DNA of 64,000 nt from an uncultured Rhodospirillaceae bacterium (GTDB lineage: Bacteria > Pseudomonadota > Alphaproteobacteria > Reyranellales > Reyranellaceae): contig CAMFGZ010000005.1 of NCBI GenBank assembly GCA_945952105.1, positions 1 to 64,000 of the forward strand, given 5' to 3'. The notes beneath the pieces were generated by a model. The model did not search any database, was not told the origin of the DNA, and was given only the letters and a program-made list of their open reading frames with translations. The position numbers were made by a program, and so were the translations under genes. Below, one piece after another: positions 18,778 to 28,379 of this stretch (its first letter is position 1; every line of letters starts with the position of its first letter).

Positions 18778-19827
18778 ATGCATTCGCATCCCAACACCGA
18801 TCTCGCCGACCGCTGGAGCCGCCTGCGCGGCGAGAAGCCCGCGCTGCGCATCCGCGACGCGGCCGCGACACTGGGCGTAAGCGAGGCCGAGCTGGTGGCG
18901 CTGGGTGTCGGCAAGACGGCCACGCCGCTCACGGCCGACTGGCGCGGCATCCTGAACGACATGCCGGGCGTCGGTCGCGTGATGTGCCTGACGCGCAACG
19001 AGCATTGCGTGCATGAGCGGCATGGCCGCTTCGAGGAAGTCGATGTGAAGGGACCGCACGGGATCGTCCTGGGCGCCGACATCGACCTGCGCCTGTTCCT
19101 CGGCTCATGGAAGCACGGCTTCGCGGTGCGCGAGCCGCTGAAGCAGGGCGAGCGGCTCAGCCTGCAGTTCTTCGACGGCGCCGGCGAGGCGGTTCACAAG
19201 ATCTACGCCACCGAAGAGACCGATCGTCCGGCCTTCGACGCGCTGGTCGCGCGCTACACTGCACCGACGCTGCCCGACCTGAAGATCGTCGCACGCGCAT
19301 CGGATACGACGGATCGGCCCGATGGCGAGATCGACCTCGACGGCCTGCGCACGGCCTGGCGCGCCATGAAGGACACGCACGAATTCTTCGGCATGCTGGG
19401 CAAGTTCAAGGTCGGGCGCGTCCAGGCGCTGCGCCTGGTCGGCGAGGATCTCGCCCGCGAGCTGCCGGTGCGGACGCTGCGGGCCGCCTTCGAGGCCGCG
19501 GCGGCCGACGGCACGCCGATCATGGTCTTCGTCGGCAGCCACGGCTGCATCCAGATCCATACCGGCCCGGTGAAGCGCCTGGTCGACGTGCACGGCTGGT
19601 TCAACGTGCTCGACCCGGACTTCAACCTGCACCTGCGCGACGCGGGTGTGGCCCGCGTCTTCTCGGTGCGCAAGCCCACGGAAGACGGCGTCGTGACCTC
19701 GCTCGAGGCCTTCGACGCGCACAACCGCAACATCCTGCTGATGTTCGGCGCCCGCAAGCCGGGCAAGCCCGAACTCGAGGACTGGCGCGCCATCGTGGCG
19801 AATGTCGAGAAGCAGGCGGCATCGTGA
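18778..19827 (+). CDS. hmuS: HmuS/HemS-type cytoplasmic haem-handling protein
   Basis: The 349-residue protein has the two tandem halves of the HemS/ChuS/HmuS family, with VMCLTRNEHCVHERHG and LGADIDLRLFLGSWKHGF in the first and FVGSHGCIQIHTG with WFNVLDPDFNLHL in the second. Family members bind haem in the cytoplasm and either degrade it or pass it on. The ATG at 18778 follows GAAAGGA. It lies 11 bases after tonB and its TGA overlaps the hmuT start codon. Confidence 0.93.
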   Translation: MHSHPNTDLADRWSRLRGEKPALRIRDAAATLGVSEAELVALGVGKTATPLTADWRGILNDMPGVGRVMCLTRNEHCVHERHGRFEEVDVKGPHGIVLGADIDLRLFLGSWKHGFAVREPLKQGERLSLQFFDGAGEAVHKIYATEETDRPAFDALVARYTAPTLPDLKIVARASDTTDRPDGEIDLDGLRTAWRAMKDTHEFFGMLGKFKVGRVQALRLVGEDLARELPVRTLRAAFEAAAADGTPIMVFVGSHGCIQIHTGPVKRLVDVHGWFNVLDPDFNLHLRDAGVARVFSVRKPTEDGVVTSLEAFDAHNRNILLMFGARKPGKPELEDWRAIVANVEKQAAS

Positions 19828-20690
19828 TGAAGCGCCGCACCGCGCTTGGATTGGGCGCCGCCGCCGCAGTGGCGGCCGCCCTGCCGGCCCAGGCGCAGAA
19901 GCCGCCGCGCATCGTGTCGGTCGGCAGCTCGATCACCGAGATCATCTACGGGCTCGGCGCCGATAACCTCATCGTCGGCGTCGATACGACCAGCCTCTAT
20001 CCCGAGGCCGCCCGCAAGCTGCCGCAGGTCGGCTATATGCGCGCGCTGTCGGCCGAAGGCGTGCTGTCGCTGAAGCCAACCCTGGTCATCGCGACCACGG
20101 CGGCCGGTCCGGCCGGCGCGCTCGACCAGCTCAAGGCGACCGGCATCGAGATCATGATCCTGCCGGACAAGTATGATTATGACAGCGTGATCACCAAGAT
20201 CGCCGCCATCGGCAAGGTGACCGGCAAGGTCGCCGAAGCCGACGCGATGATCGCCAGGGGACGGGAGGCGATGAAGTCGCTGGCCGGGAAGCTCGCCACG
20301 GCCAGGACCCATCCACGCGTCCTGTTCCTGCTCTCGATGAGCGGTGGCGCCCCGCAGGCCGCGGGCAAGGACACGGCGGCCGCCGGCATCATCAGGCTGG
20401 CCGGCGGCGTCAACGCCGTCGACGGCTATTCGGGCTACCGGCCGCTGACGCCGGAATCGGTTATCGCCTCCAATGCCGACTTCGTCCTCGTGACGAGCCA
20501 GACGGTCCAGGCCATGGGCGGCAAGCAGGCCATCCTCGACCAGCCCTCGCTCAACCGCACGCCCGCGGGCAAGGCCGGGAAGATCATCGAGTTCGACACG
20601 CTGCTCCTTCTGGGCTTCGGCCCACGCACGCCCGAAGCCGCGACCGAACTCGCGATGGCGCTGCATCCCGATCTCGTCCGCACACCGTGA
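19827..20690 (+). CDS. hmuT: Haem ABC transporter periplasmic binding protein
   Basis: The 287-residue HmuT/BtuF-like protein has a signal peptide carrying a twin arginine (KRRTALGLG) and a cleavage region at AQAQ. The mature protein has the family opening RIVSVGSSITEIIYGLG, the conserved Tyr in GYMRALSAEGVLSL and the loop DGYSGYRPLTPE; a Tyr in these positions usually contacts haem iron. It overlaps hmuS by one base (TGATG) and hmuU by four. Export could be Tat or Sec. Confidence 0.93.
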   Translation: MKRRTALGLGAAAAVAAALPAQAQKPPRIVSVGSSITEIIYGLGADNLIVGVDTTSLYPEAARKLPQVGYMRALSAEGVLSLKPTLVIATTAAGPAGALDQLKATGIEIMILPDKYDYDSVITKIAAIGKVTGKVAEADAMIARGREAMKSLAGKLATARTHPRVLFLLSMSGGAPQAAGKDTAAAGIIRLAGGVNAVDGYSGYRPLTPESVIASNADFVLVTSQTVQAMGGKQAILDQPSLNRTPAGKAGKIIEFDTLLLLGFGPRTPEAATELAMALHPDLVRTP

Positions 20691-21721
20691 CGGCGTTCGC
20701 GTTGCGTCGTCCGGTCCCGCTGTTCGCGCTCGCCGCCCTGGCGAGCGTTTTGGCGAGCCTGTGCATCGGCGCCTTCCCCGTGGGCTTCGGCCAGCTCCTG
20801 TCGGCGATCGGCCTGTCGGGCACGCCGCTCGACGACACCACAGCCGCCGTCCTCTATGCCATCCGCGCCCCGCGCGTGTTCGCGGCTTTCGCCGTCGGTG
20901 CCGCTCTGGCGGCCGGCGGGGCGGCGATGCAGAGCCTGTTCCGCAACCCGCTGGCCGATCCCGGCCTTCTCGGCGTGTCGAGCGGCGCCGCGCTCGCAGC
21001 CGTCTCGGTGATCGTGCTGGGCGAGAGGGTGATGCACATCGTGCCGCCGGATCTGCGCCCCTGGTCGCTGCCGGCCGCGGCTTTCCTCGGCGGCCTTGCG
21101 GCCACCGTCGTCGTCTATCGCATCGCCGCGCGCGAAGGCGTGACCCTCGTCGGCACGCTGCTGCTGGCCGGCATCGCCATCAACGCGCTCACTTCGGCCG
21201 GCATCGGCATGCTGGTCTTCGTGGCCGACGACCAGCAACTGCGCACGCTGATCTTCTGGACCATGGGCGGCTTCGGCTCGGTCACGTGGGTCGCGATCGC
21301 GCCTGCGCTGCTGATCCTTCTCATAAGCGTCCCGACTTTGCTGCCGACCGCGCACCTGCTCGACGCGCTGGCGCTGGGCGAGCGTGAAGCCGGCCATGTC
21401 GGCGTCGATGTCGAACGGCTGAAGAAGCGGCTCGTGGCGCAGGTGTCGCTGGCGGTCGGCGCGGGCGTGGCGATCTCCGGCATCGTGGGCTTCGTCGGCC
21501 TGGTCGCGCCGCACATCGTCCGCCTGCTGCTCGGCCCCTCGCATCGCACCCTGCTGCCGGCCGCCGCCCTGTTCGGCGGCGCGTTCCTCGTTCTCGCGGA
21601 TGCGCTGGCGCGGACCATGGTTTCTCCGGCCGAGCTGCCGATCGGCGTGCTGACGGCGCTGGTCGGCGGCCCGTTCTTCCTCTGGCTGCTGGCCAGTCGC
21701 GCCGCGCGGGGCGGCCTGTGA
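20687..21721 (+). CDS. hmuU: Haem ABC transporter permease
   Basis: This 344-residue FecCD/BtuC-type permease has about ten membrane segments. Family motifs are RAPRVFAAFAVGAALAAGGAAMQ, NPLADPGLLGVSSGAAL and GFVGLVAPHIVRLL. The GTG start at 20687 overlaps the hmuT stop as GTGA, a sign of translational coupling. It forms the inner-membrane channel for haem with HmuV as ATPase and HmuT as donor. Confidence 0.93.
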   Translation: MTAFALRRPVPLFALAALASVLASLCIGAFPVGFGQLLSAIGLSGTPLDDTTAAVLYAIRAPRVFAAFAVGAALAAGGAAMQSLFRNPLADPGLLGVSSGAALAAVSVIVLGERVMHIVPPDLRPWSLPAAAFLGGLAATVVVYRIAAREGVTLVGTLLLAGIAINALTSAGIGMLVFVADDQQLRTLIFWTMGGFGSVTWVAIAPALLILLISVPTLLPTAHLLDALALGEREAGHVGVDVERLKKRLVAQVSLAVGAGVAISGIVGFVGLVAPHIVRLLLGPSHRTLLPAAALFGGAFLVLADALARTMVSPAELPIGVLTALVGGPFFLWLLASRAARGGL

Positions 21722-22497
21722 AGATGCTCCAGGCGATCGGCATCGAGGTGCGCGCGCGCACCAGGACGCTGCTGCACGACGTCTCGCTCGAGATCGAGCC
21801 GGGCGAGTTCGTGGCGATCATCGGCCCCAACGGCGCCGGCAAGAGCACGCTGCTGAACGCTCTCGCGGGCGACCGCCCGATCTCGGCCGGCGAGATCCTG
21901 CTCGACGGACGGCCTTTCGGGCAATGGAGCAAGCTGGAGCTGGCGCGGCGGCGTGCCGTGCTGCCGCAGCATTCGTCGGTGGCCTTCGACTTCACCGGCC
22001 TCCAGATCGCGACCCTTGGCCTGCTCGCATTTCGCGGCAGCCTGTCGGACCGCGAGATGCACGCCTTGGCCGGAAAGGCTCTCAGCGAGACCGAGGCGCT
22101 CGCGTTCGCCGACCGGCCCTATACCGTTCTGTCCGGTGGCGAACGCCAACGCATTCAGCTCGCGCGCGTGCTGGCGCAATGCGACGCGGATCCGGCGGCC
22201 ACGCCCTTCCTGCTGCTCGACGAGCCGATCACCGGCCTCGACCTTTCTCATCAGCATGCGGCGCTGGCCAGCGCGCGTCGACGCGCCGACCGCGGGCTCG
22301 GCGTCCTCGCCGTACTGCACGACCTCAACATGGCGGCGCGCTATGCCGACCGGGTCGGTATCGTCGAGGACGGTCGTGTGACCAATCTGGGGCCGACCCG
22401 GGAGACGCTCGACCCCGATCGGCTGTCGCAGGTTTTCGCCACGCCGATCGTGCGGATCGAGGACGGCAGTGGAACTGCATTCCTCAGTCCCGGCTGA
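21718..22497 (+). CDS. hmuV: Haem ABC transporter ATP-binding protein
   Basis: The 259-residue ABC ATPase carries Walker A GPNGAGKSTL about residues 38-47, signature LSGGERQRIQLARV, Walker B LLLDEPITGLDL and switch His in VLHDLN. The HmuV-type insertion before Walker B (CDADPAATP) is present. A GTG start at 21718 overlaps the hmuU stop as GTGA; an ATG at 21724 is the alternative. It closes the haem operon; a 98-base gap without obvious terminator precedes the srf-like locus. Confidence 0.93.
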   Translation: MKMLQAIGIEVRARTRTLLHDVSLEIEPGEFVAIIGPNGAGKSTLLNALAGDRPISAGEILLDGRPFGQWSKLELARRRAVLPQHSSVAFDFTGLQIATLGLLAFRGSLSDREMHALAGKALSETEALAFADRPYTVLSGGERQRIQLARVLAQCDADPAATPFLLLDEPITGLDLSHQHAALASARRRADRGLGVLAVLHDLNMAARYADRVGIVEDGRVTNLGPTRETLDPDRLSQVFATPIVRIEDGSGTAFLSPG

Positions 22498-22595
22498 TTC
22501 ACCGCGAATCGGTGTTCAATCCGACATAAACCCGCCGGATTCGGACGATGATATGACGCTTCAGCCAGCACTCAGATTTCTGACGACGGGCATCC

Positions 22596-23879
22596 ATGGG
22601 CGAACGCCCCACTCTATTGATGACCACGCGGCTCGGCGTGCGCCCGTTGGGCGTGCGAGGCGAGCCCCTGCATTCGGTGGCGGGCCAGCTCCTGTCCGTC
22701 ATTCGCCGCCGGCTGGGTGACGGCCCGGCCGATCTCCTGGCCGAGCCACAGCTTCGCGAATCCGGCGATGGCATCGACTGGTATGCCGCCCTCAGCGGCA
22801 CGGTCCAGCGCCTCTCCGAGCTGGGCGACGCCGAGCGGACGGAAGTGCTTCGGCGGGCGGAAGAGCAGCTTGCCTCCATCCGGACCCTCGGGGCGCAGCT
22901 CCAGGCGTCGGAGACCAGCGAGGAAGCGCGGCTGATCGGCCGCACACTCGAACTCTCAACGTCGCGTCCCTCGGACGATTTCGTGTTCGTCGTCGACGGA
23001 CAGCCGGTGATCGTGGCCTGGGGTTACGAAGCCGACGCCGCCGCGAGCCTGCAGGCTTTCCAGCTTGCGACGGTTCCGCCGGCGGCGACACCGCAAGCCG
23101 TGTTCGCCAGCGCACCGGCCGCCGCCCTGCCCGCCACGCGCATCGTCGGCTGGGCGCCGTGGTTCAGCGCCCTGCTGTTCGGCCTGCTGCTCCTGCTTCT
23201 GTTGCTGCTCACCTCGTGGCTGCTGCGCGCCTGCGTGCCGGTCGACCCGTCGGTGAACATCGCCACGCTCGAGACGCCGGCACCGCCCGCGCCGGAGGCG
23301 CCACCCGATCCGACGCCTCTCCTCAAGGCCGCGCTCGAATCGGCCGGCGACGAGGAACAGAAGCTCAAGGCCGAACTGGCCACGCTGCAGGCCGAGCTGA
23401 AAGACAAGCTCGAACAGTGCAAGCCGATCGAGCCGCCCAAGCCGCCGCCGGCGCCGCCGCCCGTGGCCAAGGTCGAGCCGCCCAAACCACCGCCGCCGCC
23501 CGCGCCGCCGAAGCAACCGCCGCCGCAACAGCAGGCCTCCGCGCCACCGACCAACCGTCCGCCGCCGGGCCAGCTTCCCTGCGACTGGTCGGGCGATTCC
23601 GGTGGTGAAGGCGTGACGCGCAACAAGCATTATCTTGGCGACAAGCCCGGCTTCGTGGCGCTGAACTACCAGCTCTTCGCCCGGCCCGACGACATCAAGG
23701 TCATCTACCGTGGCCAGAACATCGCCGGCACCGGCGGCCCGCGCAGCGGTCGCGGCGGCTTCGGCTTCGACTGGAATCCGGTCGCCGGGGATTATTCGGT
23801 CGATGTGATCGTAACGGGTGAACAATGGGGCACGCGCTGGAACTACGCCATTTCCTGCCCGCGCGGCAGCCGACGGTGA
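22596..23879 (+). CDS. SrfA-like single-pass membrane protein, paralogue 1
   Basis: The 427-residue product starts with a cytoplasmic domain of about 185 residues containing GEPLHSVAGQL, DGIDWYAAL and FVVDGQPVIVAWGYEADAA. One membrane segment follows (about 189-212, very Leu-rich). Next are a short coiled coil (about 244-278, LKAELATLQAELKDKLEQC), a Pro/Lys linker (about 279-325) and a C-terminal domain with LPCDWSGDSGG, VIYRGQNIAGTGG and NYAISCPRG whose two cysteines may pair. The N-terminal part is clearly homologous to the next gene, so the two are tandem paralogues. I assign SrfA-like from position before SrfB/SrfC and the architecture. Residues beyond the membrane segment would be periplasmic. 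It has no clear ribosome binding site. Confidence 0.75.
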   Translation: MGERPTLLMTTRLGVRPLGVRGEPLHSVAGQLLSVIRRRLGDGPADLLAEPQLRESGDGIDWYAALSGTVQRLSELGDAERTEVLRRAEEQLASIRTLGAQLQASETSEEARLIGRTLELSTSRPSDDFVFVVDGQPVIVAWGYEADAAASLQAFQLATVPPAATPQAVFASAPAAALPATRIVGWAPWFSALLFGLLLLLLLLLTSWLLRACVPVDPSVNIATLETPAPPAPEAPPDPTPLLKAALESAGDEEQKLKAELATLQAELKDKLEQCKPIEPPKPPPAPPPVAKVEPPKPPPPPAPPKQPPPQQQASAPPTNRPPPGQLPCDWSGDSGGEGVTRNKHYLGDKPGFVALNYQLFARPDDIKVIYRGQNIAGTGGPRSGRGGFGFDWNPVAGDYSVDVIVTGEQWGTRWNYAISCPRGSRR

Positions 23880-23888
23880 GGAGCTGAG

Positions 23889-25352
23889 ATGGCCGCAGGT
23901 CCGCTACTCGTCAGTGAACCGCTGCAGCGCTATCGCGCGCTCGGCCTGGCCGGCGATCCGGTCTGGCGCGCCGCGGGGCAGTTGCGCGCCGCGATCGCCG
24001 CGCGCCTGTCGCGCGAGCATGCCGACCTTCTGGCATTGCCCGAAGCCGAGCCGAGCGGTCGCACGATCAACTGGTACGCGCCCTTCGACGGCGAGGTGAA
24101 GCGGCTTGCCGATCTCGGCGAGGCGGAGCGCCGCGAGATTCTCGACAGGGTGCAACGCCTCCACGGCGAGATCGCGGGTCTCGCGACCCAGATGGAAGCC
24201 GTCGACCGGTCGAACGCCGAGCGCAACTTCGCGCGCCTGCTGCGCCACGCACTGACCGCGCCCGGCGAGGAGACGCTCTATGTCGTCGACGGCCGTCCGG
24301 TGATGACCTTCTGGGGCTTCACCGCCGACGCCGCGCTCCCCGGCGTGTTCCTCAACAGCCCGCCGCCGTCCGTCGCGCCGCGCATCGCAGCCGCACCGAT
24401 CGCGCGGCCCGAAGCCGTGATGGCCTCGGCACCGGCCGTTGCCGCCGTCGCGGCGCCGCGCACCGTGTGGTGGCAGTGGTTGCTGCTCGGCGTCCTGCTG
24501 ATGCTGATCCTGGCACTGCTCGCCTGGCTGGTGCGGCCCTACCTCCCGCGTCTCGAACCCTACATCGAAGCCGAGGCGCGCGAACGTGCGCTGGGCTTCG
24601 CCGTGCGCCAGCCGATGGAGCTGCAACAGACCCGCGTCTCGACGCTCGTGCAGGACAACGAATCGCTGCGCCTCGAACTGGCACGCCTCACCGACGAACT
24701 CTCACGTCGCGGGGGCGATTGCGCCGCCGGCGTGCTGGGACCGGGCGGCGCAATCGTCGGATCCGTGGGCGGCCCCCCGATCGAGCGCGGCGCTGGCCCC
24801 GACCTCGGCGTGGCGGGTGGCGATCCCACCAAGGACGGCGCCAAAGACCTCGACAAGCAGCAGGAAGCCATGGGTCCGAACGGCAAGGGGCCCGACGAGC
24901 AGAGCAAGGACAAGAACGGCGCGTCGAAGAACGATCCGCAGAAGGATGCGAAGAACGACGCGAAGAAGGACGAGCCCAAGCCGATGGTGGTGCCGCCCGA
25001 GTCCAAGCAGAAGCAGGACCTCGCTTTCCTCAAGGGCGACTGGCGCTCGCGCACCGGCCTGGCCACCGCGACCGGCGAGAAGGACATTCGCCCCTCCTAC
25101 ACGCTCGACGACAAGGGCAAGGGCAAGGTGTCCTTCACCCAGAAGAACGGCGCCACCTGCGAGGCTCCGGCCGAAGCGCGCTGGGACGGCACCAAGCTGG
25201 TCATCGAGGAAAAGAGCAATCCCCGCTGCAGCGACGGCAAGACCTACGCCCGCAATACCGTGAACTGCGAGATCGGCGCCGACGGCGCGGCTCAATGCAA
25301 GGGCAGTCAGCCCGGCGATCCGCGCAGCTACAAGGTGCAGATCGGGCGCTGA
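23889..25352 (+). CDS. SrfA-like single-pass membrane protein, paralogue 2
   Basis: The 487-residue protein shares its N-terminal 180 residues with the preceding one (GDPVWRAAGQL, INWYAPFDGEV, YVVDGRPVMTFWGFTADAA). A membrane segment lies at about 196-216 (WLLLGVLLMLILALLAWL). A coiled coil follows (about 220-277, ending LTDELSRRGGDC), then a long charged linker rich in Lys, Asp and Asn (about 315-375). The C-terminal domain of about 110 residues begins DLAFLKGDWRSRTGL and has four cysteines, looking like a small beta-barrel of the lipocalin kind. GAGGAG precedes the ATG, 9 bases after the upstream stop. No catalytic motif is visible. It probably anchors the SrfB/SrfC partners to the inner membrane; this is inference. 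Confidence 0.75.
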   Translation: MAAGPLLVSEPLQRYRALGLAGDPVWRAAGQLRAAIAARLSREHADLLALPEAEPSGRTINWYAPFDGEVKRLADLGEAERREILDRVQRLHGEIAGLATQMEAVDRSNAERNFARLLRHALTAPGEETLYVVDGRPVMTFWGFTADAALPGVFLNSPPPSVAPRIAAAPIARPEAVMASAPAVAAVAAPRTVWWQWLLLGVLLMLILALLAWLVRPYLPRLEPYIEAEARERALGFAVRQPMELQQTRVSTLVQDNESLRLELARLTDELSRRGGDCAAGVLGPGGAIVGSVGGPPIERGAGPDLGVAGGDPTKDGAKDLDKQQEAMGPNGKGPDEQSKDKNGASKNDPQKDAKNDAKKDEPKPMVVPPESKQKQDLAFLKGDWRSRTGLATATGEKDIRPSYTLDDKGKGKVSFTQKNGATCEAPAEARWDGTKLVIEEKSNPRCSDGKTYARNTVNCEIGADGAAQCKGSQPGDPRSYKVQIGR

Positions 25353-25395
25353 GACCCTACATACACATGCAGCATGCTAGCCGTACTGGAATGAC

Positions 25396-28362
25396 ATGAG
25401 CGACCTTGCCCGCCTGCCGAGCTATCCCAGCCCGACGACGCTGATCGCCCGTTCCGGCATTCAGTTCCTCGACTTCGGCTTCGATCCCGTGCGCCTCAAG
25501 GTGCGCGAATGGGGCTTCCATGACGCCGCCGCCTCCAGCGCGGTGGACGATCTGGTGCAGCTCGACTTCGACGAGGGCCGCGGCCAGTACGAAGTCGTCG
25601 AGAACGGCCGCCGTCGCGCCGCCGATCCCAATCTCGTCATCACCGCCAAGGACGCGCTCGCGCCCTTTCTCGACAAGTGGGTGCCGGTGCCTTTCCTGCA
25701 GGTGCGGCCCAATAACCAGTTCCGCGAAGGCCCCGCCGACTGGGCGCGCGTGCGCGTGGTCGATCTCGAGGCGCGCTATGGCTCGGGCTATCGCGACGAG
25801 CAGGGCAACCGCTATCGCGCGGTACTGGCCTTCGACACGGGCCTGATCGCCGAGGCCGAGGGCCGCGCCTATCTGGCACCCTCACCGAAAGACGTGACCT
25901 CCGGCGCCTTGTTCGCGCTGGCGCCGCAGCAGCGCGCCAACCACTGGCTGCTGCGCCAAGGCTGGATGAACCAGTGGCTCAACGAGCTGTTCCATGAGTT
26001 GCATCCGCGCGCCACGGCGGAAGAGATCGACAACGACATCAAGCAGAAGCCGCAGGAAGCCACGGCGCGCTATCTCGCCTTCCTGGGCCTGCTGGCCGCC
26101 GCCGCGCACTTCCCGCCGGTCAAGCTGGTCGGCGACGCCGAGCGGCCCGGCCGCGGCGCCATCGAGGTCGACCTCGTGCTCGACGTCGGCAACTCACGCA
26201 CCTGCGGCCTCCTGATCGAGGCGGCGGGCGAACTGGGCGTCAACCTGAACGACTCCTATGAGCTCGCGCTGCGCGACCTCTCGCATCCCGAGATCGTACA
26301 CACGCGCCCCTTCGAATCGAGGGTCGAGTTCGCCCAGGCCTGGTTCGGCAAGAACCACCTGTCGCGTCTCGGCGGCCGTGCTGACGCCTTCGTCTGGCCG
26401 ACCATGACGAGGGTTGGTCCCGAGGCCACGCGCCTCGCCGCGCGCCGTCGCGGCACCGAGGGCAATACCGGCATGTCGAGCCCCAAGCGCTATCTGTGGG
26501 ACGAGGAAGCGCAGACCCGCGAATGGCGCTTCAACGTCGCCTACGCGCAGGACCAGACGGCGATGCCGGCCGCGGCCGGGCCGATGGCGCAGCTCGTGAA
26601 CCAGAAGGGCGAACCGCTGCATCTGGTCGATGCCGACGCCGATTCGGCCGACCACCTGCCGGTGTTCGAGCCGCTCTATTCGCGCTCCTCGGTGATGACC
26701 TTCGTCCTTACCGAAGTGCTGCTGCAGGCGCTGACCCTGATGAACTCGCCGCAGCAGCGCGGCCGGCGCGCCCATGCCGAGACACCGCGTCGCCTGCGCC
26801 GCATCGTGCTCACCCTGCCGACCGGCATGCCGCTGGCCGAGCGCCTGATCTTCCGCAAGCGCGCCGAAGCCGCGCGCGACCTCGTCTGGATGATGCTGGG
26901 CTGGAAGCTCGACGATCCGGCAGCGCCGGCGCCGCGCGTGCTCACCGACTGGGACGAGGCGAGCTGCACCCAGCTCGTCTATCTCTACACCGAGGTCGCG
27001 CGCAATTTCGGCGGCGATGCGCGCCGCTTCTTCCAGCTGACGCGCAAGCCGCGCGGCAAGCCGGGCGACGACGTGCTGAACATCGCCAGCATCGATGTCG
27101 GCGGCGGCACGACCGACCTGATCATCAACTCCTATCGCCTCGAGGGCGCGGGCACGTCGGTGACCCTGTTCCCCGAGCAGAAGTTCCGCGAAGGCTTCAG
27201 CGTCGCGGGCGATGATATCCTGCTGCGCGTCGTTCAGGGCCACGTCCTGCCGCCGATCGAGGCGGCACTCCGCACCGCCGGCATCGCCAATCCGGCCGAC
27301 CTGATGGCTGAGCTGGTCGGCGGCGACCGCGGCGGCGAGGACGTGATCCAGCGCAACCTGCGCCAGCAGTTCGCGCTGCAGATCGCCCAGCCCATCGCGC
27401 TCGAATTTCTGCGCGCGGCCGAGACCTACGATCCGACGTCGGGTGTCGTCGCGGCCGAGCCGCGTCCCTACGAGACCTTCTTCCCCGGCGGCGCCCGTCC
27501 TTCTGAGGAAGTCGTCACCTTCGTGAACGAGGCGGCGCGCAAGCGCGGCGCCCAGAACTTCGATCTCTGCACCGTGATCTTCCCGGTCGACCTGCCGGGC
27601 CTCGACAAGACGGTGCGCGCCGAGATGGGCCGTGTGCTGGCGCCACTCGCCGAGATCGTCCACGCCTACGATTGCGACGTACTGCTCCTGTCGGGCCGTC
27701 CCTCGCGCCTGCCGGGCATCCGCGCGCTGGTGATGGAGCTTCTGCCTCTCCCGCCGGAAAGGGTGATCTCGCTGCACGAATATCGCGTCGGCGCCTGGTA
27801 TCCGTTCCGCGACGCGCGCCTCAGGGTCGAGGATCCCAAGACCACGGTCGCGGTCGGCGCGATGATCGCCGCGCTCGCGCAGTCGCAGTTGCCGGACTTC
27901 TCCTTCCGCTCCGACCTGCTGCGCTCCAAGAGCATCGCCCGGTTCATCGGCAAGCTCGACGGCGGCGGCCGCCTGCAGAAAGAAGACCTCATCTATCGCG
28001 ACGTCGACCTCGACAATCGCGAGTTCGAACTGCCCGAGATCGCCTTCGAGTTCCGCGGTCCCATGTGGCTGGGCGCGCGCCAGCTCGACCTGGTGCGCTG
28101 GCCGGCGGCGCGGCTGTACGCGCTCGAATTCGCCAAGCCGGAATATGCCGAGCGCCATGCGCGCGAGACACCGTTCAAGATCGCTCTCGCCCGGGTGAAG
28201 CCCAAGGACAAGGATTCGGGGGATGTCGAACGTTTCCGTCTGCGTCAGGTGACCAATCGCGACGGCCGCGCCGTCGCGCTCGATCGCCTGACTCTCCGCC
28301 TGCAGACATTGCCGCGCCGTGAGGGCTACTGGCTCGACACGGGCATGCTCAAGACAGGTTAA
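25396..28362 (+). CDS. srfB: SrfB-family protein with actin/Hsp70-type ATPase motifs
   Basis: The 988-residue product matches the SrfB family, named in Salmonella as an SsrB-regulated factor and annotated as a virulence factor. The sequence shows the three nucleotide-binding motifs of the actin/Hsp70/FtsA superfamily in order. Phosphate-1 is VDLVLDVGNSRTCGLLI with Asp263, phosphate-2 is IASIDVGGGTTDLII with Asp567, and the adenosine motif is DVLLLSGRPSRLPGI at 761-775. About 250 residues precede the ATPase core and about 200 follow it. No signal peptide or membrane segment is seen. It lies 43 bases after the second SrfA-like gene and 17 before srfC. An ATP-driven assembly or chaperone role is inferred from the fold. 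Confidence 0.88.
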   Translation: MSDLARLPSYPSPTTLIARSGIQFLDFGFDPVRLKVREWGFHDAAASSAVDDLVQLDFDEGRGQYEVVENGRRRAADPNLVITAKDALAPFLDKWVPVPFLQVRPNNQFREGPADWARVRVVDLEARYGSGYRDEQGNRYRAVLAFDTGLIAEAEGRAYLAPSPKDVTSGALFALAPQQRANHWLLRQGWMNQWLNELFHELHPRATAEEIDNDIKQKPQEATARYLAFLGLLAAAAHFPPVKLVGDAERPGRGAIEVDLVLDVGNSRTCGLLIEAAGELGVNLNDSYELALRDLSHPEIVHTRPFESRVEFAQAWFGKNHLSRLGGRADAFVWPTMTRVGPEATRLAARRRGTEGNTGMSSPKRYLWDEEAQTREWRFNVAYAQDQTAMPAAAGPMAQLVNQKGEPLHLVDADADSADHLPVFEPLYSRSSVMTFVLTEVLLQALTLMNSPQQRGRRAHAETPRRLRRIVLTLPTGMPLAERLIFRKRAEAARDLVWMMLGWKLDDPAAPAPRVLTDWDEASCTQLVYLYTEVARNFGGDARRFFQLTRKPRGKPGDDVLNIASIDVGGGTTDLIINSYRLEGAGTSVTLFPEQKFREGFSVAGDDILLRVVQGHVLPPIEAALRTAGIANPADLMAELVGGDRGGEDVIQRNLRQQFALQIAQPIALEFLRAAETYDPTSGVVAAEPRPYETFFPGGARPSEEVVTFVNEAARKRGAQNFDLCTVIFPVDLPGLDKTVRAEMGRVLAPLAEIVHAYDCDVLLLSGRPSRLPGIRALVMELLPLPPERVISLHEYRVGAWYPFRDARLRVEDPKTTVAVGAMIAALAQSQLPDFSFRSDLLRSKSIARFIGKLDGGGRLQKEDLIYRDVDLDNREFELPEIAFEFRGPMWLGARQLDLVRWPAARLYALEFAKPEYAERHARETPFKIALARVKPKDKDSGDVERFRLRQVTNRDGRAVALDRLTLRLQTLPRREGYWLDTGMLKTG

Positions 28363-28379
28363 GGACCCTCGGAAAGATC

